From contig JAFDFH010000067.1 in NCBI GenBank assembly GCA_019309945.1, forward strand, positions 1 through 10,692: 10,692 bases of DNA, given 5' to 3'. Both the position numbers and the translations under genes were made by a program. The DNA is from Deltaproteobacteria bacterium (GTDB lineage Bacteria; Desulfobacterota; Desulfobacteria; Desulfobacterales; JAFDFH01). Below, in pieces: positions 5,855 to 10,692 of this stretch. The notes beneath the pieces were generated by a model that was not told where the DNA came from, ran no database searches, and worked only from the letters and a program-made list of their open reading frames with translations. How positions within the stretch are numbered: the stretch's first letter is position 1; every line of letters starts with the position of its first letter.

Positions 5855-6418
5855 CTATTCCTTTACCCGTTCCACATATTCACCGGTTCGAGTATCGATT
5901 CGAACCGTTTCACCCTCTTCCACAAAAGTGGGAACCAATACACCATAACCGGTTTCAAGTTCAGCCGGTTTCGAGTCGCCCGAGGCGGTATCCCCCTTTG
6001 CCCAGGGGTCGGCCTTAACGATTTTTAGATCGATGAAAATGGGCAGAGTGATACCGATCGGTTTTTCTTTAAAAAAAAGAACATTGCAAACCGTGTTCTC
6101 CTTCAAAAAGTTTCTGGCTTCGCCCACCTGATCCTCAGAAATGAATTCCTGGTCATAGGTAGACGTATTCATGAAGCAATAATTTGTGCCGTCTGAATAG
6201 AGGTATTCCATTTCATGCTCCTCCAGGTTTGCTTCATTAAATTTATCACCCGATCGAAACGTTCGATCAAATTGTCCACCCGTCACCATATTTTTAAGTT
6301 TGCATTTATAAAGGGCTTGTCCCTTACCGGGCTTAACAAAATCAAACTGGACAATGATATAGGGTTCTCCATCAATCTCGATTTTCAGGCCTTTGCGTAG
6401 GTCTCCGGACAAATACAT
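5855..6418 (-). CDS. efp: Translation elongation factor P
   Basis: A 187-residue protein, standard length for EF-P, with all three beta-barrel domains. The N-terminal KOW-like domain has LRKGLKIEIDGEPY (7-20) and the loop VKPGKGQAL (28-36), where K32 is the tip lysine that enters the ribosomal peptidyl-transferase centre. The C-terminal OB domain carries the EF-P signature region: GDTASGDSKPAELETG (142-157), then VPTFVEEGE and DTRTGEYVERV to the end. EF-P binds between the P and E sites and rescues ribosomes stalled at proline runs. The tip lysine suggests a lysine-type modification, but no epmA or epmB is in the window. The start lies 17 nt after the stop of the TrpF-like gene, so the two are probably co-transcribed. 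An AAAAGG site about 13 nt upstream is a plausible though distant ribosome binding site, and it overlaps the end of the upstream gene. Confidence 0.96.
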   Translation of the reverse strand: MYLSGDLRKGLKIEIDGEPYIIVQFDFVKPGKGQALYKCKLKNMVTGGQFDRTFRSGDKFNEANLEEHEMEYLYSDGTNYCFMNTSTYDQEFISEDQVGEARNFLKENTVCNVLFFKEKPIGITLPIFIDLKIVKADPWAKGDTASGDSKPAELETGYGVLVPTFVEEGETVRIDTRTGEYVERVKE

Positions 6419-6435
6419 ATATATTAATTTACCTT

Positions 6436-7263
6436 TTATTCCATATGGTTAATTATACTTTTCTCATTTTTTACTTTATGGATCAGGGCAAGCTCATTTT
6501 CTGCTCTGCGCACCGCTTTCACAAGGCGCTTGACCTTGCCCAGGTCTTTTTTGAATCTTATGACTCGTCCGTTACGATCCACCGCATTGGTTTTGGTACA
6601 ACTATCTACGCCTGCAGGTCGAACGTGCATGATCCCATCGAATACATTATCATGGGAAATTCCGCCGGCCAATATAACAGGCACAGGGGTTGATTCAACC
6701 AGTTTTGCGGCCATATCCCAATTACACGTCTGACCGGTTATTCCAATAAAGCCCTGGACCGGCTGTTGATCAGGATAAGATCCAGCCGCTTCCATCAATA
6801 TGGTATCGGTCAAAAAATAATCGCTTACCGGCTCGAACGCCCGGACCGTTTCAATGACCGACCCCTGGTCGGCTGAATTGCAAGGCGGTATCGGAATGGA
6901 ACGTATGATCTTGATTTCCGGAAACTTTTCTCTGACGCTTTTCTGTAGACCGATCAAATGCTCAAAAGGTTTATTACCATTGAGGTGATCCGGATTCAGG
7001 GTTTCACAAAAATGTACGATATCCGGCTGATAGTAATCCAGGACACGGAAAACCGAATCCTGGCGGCTGAAAAGCGGTATCAGGCTGCTTCGGGAAACGG
7101 TTTGATCGGTTATATGGAGGGTTTCCTTTATTAACGGGATTTTCCATGTCTCCTCGGAAAGAATGACACTGCCGATATGATCAACGCCCAGTTCGACAAG
7201 TGTTTCAGCCTCAGAAGGCACCTGTACTTCATAAATTTGAACAAAAACAGAATTCATGAACAT
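6436..7263 (-). CDS. TrpF-like (phosphoribosylanthranilate isomerase-related) barrel protein, probably not an active isomerase
   Basis: A 275-residue protein that follows the TrpF beta/alpha-barrel pattern. FVQIYEVQ (7-14) stands where TrpF has its VKICGIT strand. AETLVELGVDHIGSVI (19-34) and QPDIVHFCE (79-87) resemble the next landmarks. YFLTDT (149-154) holds D153 at the position of the catalytic aspartate. GITGQTCNW (174-182) corresponds to GGTGKTFDW, and LAGGISHDNV (198-207) to the LAGGL-NV phosphate-binding strand. The catalytic cysteine position is Y11, and the substrate arginine after the second strand (S-P-R) is missing, reading SEETW. The protein is also longer than usual TrpF (about 200-220 residues), with a charged C-terminal tail. 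No other trp gene is near. By inference it binds a phosphorylated ligand but does not carry out the tryptophan step. The ATG at 7263 lacks a strong ribosome site; ATG at 7257 is possible. Confidence 0.72.
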   Translation of the reverse strand: MFMNSVFVQIYEVQVPSEAETLVELGVDHIGSVILSEETWKIPLIKETLHITDQTVSRSSLIPLFSRQDSVFRVLDYYQPDIVHFCETLNPDHLNGNKPFEHLIGLQKSVREKFPEIKIIRSIPIPPCNSADQGSVIETVRAFEPVSDYFLTDTILMEAAGSYPDQQPVQGFIGITGQTCNWDMAAKLVESTPVPVILAGGISHDNVFDGIMHVRPAGVDSCTKTNAVDRNGRVIRFKKDLGKVKRLVKAVRRAENELALIHKVKNEKSIINHME

Positions 7264-7279
7264 TTCATTTAAAATAAAG

Positions 7280-7308
7280 TTGACATTTCATACGCTCTCT
7301 AACATATT
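7280..7308 (+). promoter_or_regulatory. Sigma70-type promoter for guaA
   Basis: A perfect -35 box TTGACA (7280-7285), a 17-nt spacer, then CATATT (7303-7308), which matches the -10 consensus at four of six positions. Transcription would begin near 7315 and leave a leader of about 40 nt before the guaA ATG. The leader is too short for a purine riboswitch, and none is seen. The same 92-nt spacer must also hold the promoter of the divergent TrpF-like gene. Confidence 0.6.
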
Positions 7309-7355
7309 CGAGCCGTTCGCACAAACTGTTTAAATACATATCAAAGCGTGGTCCT

Positions 7356-8885
7356 ATGATACTCATCATTGATTTTGGCTCACAATATAACCAGTTGATT
7401 GCCCGCCGGGTACGGGAATGCCATGTTTACTGCCAGATTCATCCACCGACTATCGCTTTGGATGACATTCAATCCCTCGATCCGAAAGGGTTAATACTCT
7501 CTGGAGGTCCATCGAGCATCTATGAAAACCAGAGCCCAAGGATCGATCCGGCGATTTTTGATTTAAAAATTCCCGTTCTTGGAATCTGCTATGGCATGCA
7601 GTTTATGATGGACACCCTTGGCGGAACAGTCAAAGGTGTCGGGAAACGGGAATACGGCTTTGCCGAACTTCAGGTTAAAAGCCAGGAAGGTCTTTTTAAA
7701 GGTGTCGCTAATAAAACAAAATGTTGGATGAGCCACGGAGACGCTGTCGAAAAGTTACCACGAGGATTTAAAATTACGGCTTCCACTGAAAACACGAAGA
7801 TCGCCGCAACCGCTCACGTCAAGAAAAATCTCTTTGGCCTGCAGTTTCATCCGGAAGTGGTGCACACGCCCAAGGGTAAGACCATACTCCGCAATTTCCT
7901 CTTTGACGTATGTGGATGCAAGCACATCTGGACCATGAAATCGTTTGCCCGAGATTCGATTGCGCAGATCCAAAAAACGATTGGGAACAAAAAAGTCATT
8001 CTTGGTTTGAGCGGTGGCATCGACTCCTCTGTCACGGCGCTCTTGATTCACAAAGCTGTCGGCAATAAGCTTACCTGTATTTTTGTGGATAATGGTCTGC
8101 TCCGAAAAGATGAGGCCGTGAAACTGAAAAACACATTCAAACAACACCTGAACATCAATATCCGTTATGTAAATGCCCGCAACAGGTTTTTAAATGATTT
8201 GACCGGCGTCACGGATCCGGAAAGAAAGCGAAAAATTATCGGCAGAATATTTATAAGGGTTTTTGAGGCCGAGGCCAAAAAGATTAAAGGGGCTGAATTT
8301 CTGGCCCAGGGAACCCTGTACCCGGATGTGATCGAATCCATATCCGCCTTTGGCGGCCCCACAGCGGTCATTAAATCCCATCATAATGTGGGCGGTCTTC
8401 CAAAGAAAATGAAACTAAGCCTTGTGGAACCCTTAAGATACCTGTTTAAAGATGAAGTTCGTCTTCTTGGGAAAGAACTCGGACTGCCGGAAGAGCTGAT
8501 ATGGCGACAGCCCTTTCCAGGTCCAGGTCTGGCCATACGGATCATTGGAGAAGTTACCAGACAACGACTGGCAATATTAAGAGAAGTGGATGCTGTTCTG
8601 CTTGAAGAAATAAAAAATTATGGATATTATAAAAAATTATGGCAGTCTTTCGCCGTTCTATTACCCATTAAAAGCGTGGGGATCATGGGCGATCAACGAA
8701 CTTACGAAAACATTGTGGCCATCCGCGCAGTGACCAGCAAAGACGCGATGACGGCGGACTGGGCGAAACTGCCCCACAATCTTCTCGGGCATATTTCAAA
8801 CCGAATTATTAATGAAGTGAGGGGTGTAAACAGGGTTGTCTATGACATCAGCTCAAAACCGCCCAGTACGATTGAATGGGAATAA
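7356..8885 (+). CDS. guaA: GMP synthase (glutamine-hydrolysing)
   Basis: A 509-residue, full-length two-domain enzyme that converts XMP, ATP and glutamine to GMP, the last step of guanine nucleotide synthesis. The class I amidotransferase domain covers about residues 1-190. It starts ILIIDFGSQY (2-11) and has LSGGP (48-52), the nucleophile C78 in GICYGMQ, and H165 and E167 in QFHPE. The ATP pyrophosphatase domain has the PP-loop LSGGIDSS (218-225), VDNGLLRKDE (244-253), AQGTLYPDVIES (317-328) and SHHNVGGLP (341-349). The dimerisation domain has QPFPGPGL (385-392), GIMGDQRTYE (442-451) and the canonical C-terminal KPPSTIEWE. All catalytic landmarks are present. The ATG is set by homology to the usual N terminus; its Shine-Dalgarno site is weak. 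guaB, the common partner, is not seen in the window. The downstream coiled-coil gene begins 8 nt after the stop. Confidence 0.98.
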   Translation: MILIIDFGSQYNQLIARRVRECHVYCQIHPPTIALDDIQSLDPKGLILSGGPSSIYENQSPRIDPAIFDLKIPVLGICYGMQFMMDTLGGTVKGVGKREYGFAELQVKSQEGLFKGVANKTKCWMSHGDAVEKLPRGFKITASTENTKIAATAHVKKNLFGLQFHPEVVHTPKGKTILRNFLFDVCGCKHIWTMKSFARDSIAQIQKTIGNKKVILGLSGGIDSSVTALLIHKAVGNKLTCIFVDNGLLRKDEAVKLKNTFKQHLNINIRYVNARNRFLNDLTGVTDPERKRKIIGRIFIRVFEAEAKKIKGAEFLAQGTLYPDVIESISAFGGPTAVIKSHHNVGGLPKKMKLSLVEPLRYLFKDEVRLLGKELGLPEELIWRQPFPGPGLAIRIIGEVTRQRLAILREVDAVLLEEIKNYGYYKKLWQSFAVLLPIKSVGIMGDQRTYENIVAIRAVTSKDAMTADWAKLPHNLLGHISNRIINEVRGVNRVVYDISSKPPSTIEWE

Positions 8886-8893
8886 AATAAAAA

Positions 8894-9757
8894 ATGAATG
8901 ATCAAAATTCTTCACAGTTTAAAATTGGTGCAGATGAAGAGAGCCCTGATTCCCTTTTCCAGGCGGAAATAGCGGATCAACGTATAGACAAGTTAAACCA
9001 GCGGCTAACACTATTTTCGATTCTTATTCCTTGTCTGGTGTGTATTATCCTCTTTGTTTATTATCTTGATATGAAGAAAAGATTCATCACCGTTCAGGGT
9101 GCCGGTGAGAAAAACGTCCAGAACCTTTCAGAAGATCTGGAATCAAGTTACGCTTCCCAGTCTCTGAGATTTGCCAAGCTCGAAGAAACGATTAACAATA
9201 AATTTTCGTCCATTGAAAAGTCAACCGCTTTACTCAAAAAAAACCTGGAAAAAGAAGATAAAACTATTAATAAGACCTTGAAAAAAATCATTTCATCAAA
9301 ATCTGAAAAAAAAGACGTAAACAGGGCCGTCGCTGCAATCAATAAAAAACTGGATCCAATTCAAACGGATCTAACAGAATTTACATCCGATTTTAAGCAG
9401 GAACTGGAAAGGCTTTCCGGGGCGGTTGATGAAGCAAATACGAAAATAGACAAATTTCAGGCCGATTTATCTACACTGTCATCTGACCTGATTGACCCCC
9501 AAGAGCTTGCCCTGGCCCTGAAAGCCGAACAGATAATCTACCAGCGAAAACTGACCCAAACGTCCAAGAACCTCGAAAATCAAATCGCGGCCACCCGCAA
9601 AGCCTTAAAAGAACTGGACAGGTTATTAAAATTATCCAACAAACAGCAGTCGATGAAATCCGAAGGATATGTTCCTGCCGAAAAACCGGCGGTAAAACCG
9701 GCTTCGACCGAAACGCCGCCCGAACCCGGAAAAATTTTTGAACAGGATATTCAATAA
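8894..9757 (+). CDS. Single-pass membrane protein with a long coiled coil, function unknown
   Basis: A 287-residue protein. The N-terminal tail (1-37) is hydrophilic. A single membrane segment spans about residues 38-58 (LTLFSILIPC, then LVCIILFVYYL), followed by KKR, so by the positive-inside rule topology is ambiguous from sequence alone. Residues about 70-250 are rich in K, E, L, S and I with heptad-like spacing and no Gly/Pro runs, typical of a long coiled coil; the only early break is LDPIQ (153-157). The C-terminal tail (about 258-280) is Pro/Ala/Glu-rich. No enzymatic motif is seen. Such proteins often serve as envelope scaffolds or spacers, but I cannot assign a role. It starts 8 nt after guaA with only a weak GGGA site, so translation is probably coupled to guaA. 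The codon pattern resembles its neighbours. Confidence 0.82.
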   Translation: MNDQNSSQFKIGADEESPDSLFQAEIADQRIDKLNQRLTLFSILIPCLVCIILFVYYLDMKKRFITVQGAGEKNVQNLSEDLESSYASQSLRFAKLEETINNKFSSIEKSTALLKKNLEKEDKTINKTLKKIISSKSEKKDVNRAVAAINKKLDPIQTDLTEFTSDFKQELERLSGAVDEANTKIDKFQADLSTLSSDLIDPQELALALKAEQIIYQRKLTQTSKNLENQIAATRKALKELDRLLKLSNKQQSMKSEGYVPAEKPAVKPASTETPPEPGKIFEQDIQ

Positions 9758-9787
9758 AGATGCCCGTTGTTAAGAAGGCGAGAATTT

Positions 9788-9806
9788 TAGCATACTTTAT
9801 ATGCTA
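9788..9806. promoter_or_regulatory. Palindrome with the same core as the MerR-like gene's upstream site
   Basis: TAGCATA, CTTTA, TATGCTA: a perfect 7-bp inverted repeat around a 5-nt centre. Its 13-nt core CATACTTTATATG is identical to the core of 10395-10421. It lies in the 70-nt convergent spacer, 31 nt after the coiled-coil gene stop and 21 nt past the 3' end of the MerR-like gene. There is no T-tract, so it fits a protein binding site better than a terminator. Confidence 0.6.
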
Positions 9807-9827
9807 TCATAGGTAAAAAAATTTGCC

Positions 9828-10379
9828 TTACAACCGCTCTAATATTCGTTTTTTAATTGCACTAATGTTAATGGTTACATATCCATCGGCTGAAGCCAAC
9901 CCTTCATCTTTGTAAATTGCTTTCGATTCAATCAATTTGACAACCGGGTCATTTTTATCTTTATCCTCTAAGGCCTTTTTTAAGCGTTCAAAACTACCTG
10001 GATAAATCGCTTTGGTATTTTCACCTTTCTGCAACCCTTTTCCGGTAATCAGGAAATATTTAAATCCATCCAGGTTCACATAATGCACCGACAGGCTTTC
10101 AGGTATGCGCGTATTGTAAATATCATGCTTTCGATCAAGCTCATCCAGCCAGGATAGAAGGTTTACTACCGATCGAGGCGAAAGCCCGAGCTTGTTCGCA
10201 TTATCGGCATATCCAAATTGCAATAGATTTTTAAAATTCCAACCATGCATGCGACCTGTTCCTCGTACTTCTTCAATGCCGGGCTTTATGCCGATTCTTT
10301 TTAAGCCCAGATATTCGTACCGGATCTTTGAAATACCGATAATCCTTCGAATGTCTTTGGCCTTGAAATTCCGTTCCAT
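9828..10379 (-). CDS. MerR-like winged-helix DNA-binding regulator
   Basis: A 183-residue protein. The N-terminal part reads as a MerR-type winged helix: FKAKDIRRIIGISK (5-18) is the helix-turn-helix, LGLKRIGIKPGIEEVRGTGR (24-43) the wing-like stretch, and WNFKNLLQFGYADNANKLGLS (47-67) the second helix pair. The remainder (about 78-183) is not a known effector domain to me. It has no cysteine cluster for metals, so a classic metal sensor is unlikely. The segment SVHYVNLDGFKYFLITGKG (97-115) looks like a beta hairpin, and the end is helical and charged. The start is supported by an AGAGG site at about 10384-10389. A perfect palindrome lies 16-42 nt upstream of the ATG over the likely -10 region, which points to autoregulation. 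The gene converges on the coiled-coil gene and diverges from the HU/IHF gene. Confidence 0.78.
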   Translation of the reverse strand: MERNFKAKDIRRIIGISKIRYEYLGLKRIGIKPGIEEVRGTGRMHGWNFKNLLQFGYADNANKLGLSPRSVVNLLSWLDELDRKHDIYNTRIPESLSVHYVNLDGFKYFLITGKGLQKGENTKAIYPGSFERLKKALEDKDKNDPVVKLIESKAIYKDEGLASADGYVTINISAIKKRILERL

Positions 10380-10394
10380 GCTTTACCTCTTCCA

Positions 10395-10421
10395 GTAATA
10401 ACATACTTTATATGTTATTAC
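10395..10421. promoter_or_regulatory. 27-bp perfect palindrome, probable operator of the MerR-like gene
   Basis: GTAATAACATA (10395-10405) and TATGTTATTAC (10411-10421) are exact complements around the 5-nt centre CTTTA. On the minus strand the palindrome contains TATAAA (10407-10412) and TAATAA (10415-10420), either of which could be the -10 box. TTGATT (10438-10443) is a -35 candidate 17 nt from the latter. A protein bound here would cover the promoter of the MerR-like gene. It lies about 160 nt from the divergent HU/IHF start, so an effect on that gene is also possible. Confidence 0.7.
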
Positions 10422-10451
10422 GGCTTATTATTAGGAAAATCAAGTTTTACT

Positions 10452-10481
10452 TTGACTTTTTTTTCTTTTCTGTTTTATTAA
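10452..10481 (+). promoter_or_regulatory. Candidate promoter for the HU/IHF-family gene
   Basis: TTGACT (10452-10457), an 18-nt T-rich spacer, then TATTAA (10476-10481). An alternative -10 word TACAAT lies at 10513-10518 without a good -35. The leader to the start codon would be roughly 65-95 nt. The match is modest and this is only a candidate. Confidence 0.35.
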
Positions 10482-10532
10482 TGTTTTTAGCCTGTTTTTA
10501 GGTTGTTTGAAGTACAATGATTCTTAGACGAT

Positions 10533-10558
10533 CCTGATGGAGTGTTAAATTTATCAGG
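10533..10558 (+). other. Inverted repeat in the leader of the HU/IHF-family gene
   Basis: CCTGAT (10533-10538) and ATCAGG (10553-10558) are complementary 14 nt apart, ending 10 nt before the AGGAGGG ribosome binding site. This could be a leader hairpin or a dimeric protein site. With 6-bp arms, chance is not excluded. Confidence 0.35.
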
Positions 10559-10579
10559 GTAATACTTCAGGAGGGACAA

Positions 10580-10692
10580 TTGAATAAACTGAAACTCATC
10601 GAAACTATTAAGGATGAAACCGGACTCACAAAAACCGAAGCAAAGACAGTGGTCAATGTGTTCTTTGACAAAATGGCCGGCGCCCTTGCAAA
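10580..10692 (+). CDS. HU/IHF-family histone-like DNA-bending protein (N-terminal part, runs off the window)
   Basis: Only the first 37 codons are inside the window. The deduced start MNKLKLIETIKDETGL, followed by TKTEAKTVVNVFFDKMAGALA, fits the N-terminal helix pair of the HU/IHF family: a K-L-LIE-I opening, then a conserved T-K-EA---V--FFD pattern with the hydrophobic positions that form the dimer core. The DNA-binding arms lie beyond the window, so HU and an IHF subunit cannot be told apart. HU/IHF proteins are dimeric nucleoid proteins that bend DNA in recombination, replication and transcription. The start is a TTG codon, with a strong AGGAGGG site (10569-10575) only 4 nt upstream; no in-frame ATG lies closer. 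The frame stays open to the last base. It is divergent from the MerR-like gene. Confidence 0.88.
   Translation, partial: MNKLKLIETIKDETGLTKTEAKTVVNVFFDKMAGALA

Noticed and set aside
5634..6028. Plus-strand open frames running from the repeat spacer into the EF-P gene
   Set aside because: Antisense to conserved EF-P sequence at one end and repeat sequence at the other.
7309..7355. Purine riboswitch upstream of guaA
   Set aside because: The likely leader is about 40 nt, too short for the aptamer, and none of its conserved pairing is visible.
7755..8384. Minus-strand open frames up to 130 codons within guaA
   Set aside because: Antisense to the conserved pyrophosphatase domain of GMP synthase; no independent evidence.
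1..10692. CRISPR array, tRNA or rRNA gene, transposase or toxin-antitoxin pair
   Set aside because: No regularly spaced repeats of CRISPR size, no tRNA-like cloverleaf noticed, and no transposase, toxin or antitoxin motif in any supported frame.

Overview
The window reads as chromosomal DNA of moderate GC content from a Gram-negative bacterium. My best guess is a Desulfobacterota (Desulfobacterales-like) species, inferred from general protein character and from the many diverged intergenic repeats; no 16S or lineage marker is present to prove it. There is no phage, conjugative, CRISPR or toxin-antitoxin module. It is mostly housekeeping genes separated by repeat-rich spacers.

Layout. Bases 1-656 hold no convincing gene but are dense in repeats: an inverted-repeat element (23-251), a 37-nt dispersed repeat (294-330), a tandem 8-mer array (366-397) and a 13-bp perfect hairpin (449-483). 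A small exported ComEA-like helix-hairpin-helix protein lies on the minus strand (657-959). A spacer of about 460 nt follows, then a 73-residue orphan gene (1420-1641) bracketed by two diverged copies of another repeat. The large minus-strand gene (1850-4807) encodes a superfamily 2 helicase with a C-terminal DEDD exonuclease domain. It looks like a one-piece version of the Bacillus MrfA/MrfB (YprA/YprB) repair pair. A nitroreductase follows on the plus strand (4968-5546), then another repeat spacer with an inverted-repeat element of about 240 bp.

The middle is a divergent pair of transcription units. On the minus strand, a TrpF-like barrel protein (6436-7263) sits 17 nt upstream of elongation factor P (5855-6418). 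On the plus strand, guaA (7356-8885) is followed 8 nt later by a membrane-anchored coiled-coil protein (8894-9757). A sigma70-type promoter for guaA lies between the two units.

At the right end, a small MerR-like DNA-binding protein (9828-10379, minus) is flanked by two palindromes with the same 13-nt core, one overlapping its own promoter region and one just past its 3' end. The window closes with the first 37 codons of an HU/IHF-family gene (10580 onward).

The observations most worth following are the helicase-exonuclease fusion, the TrpF-like protein whose catalytic cysteine and substrate-binding arginine positions are both substituted, the paired palindromes around the MerR-like gene, and the intergenic repeat families. 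I see no clearly new multi-gene system.
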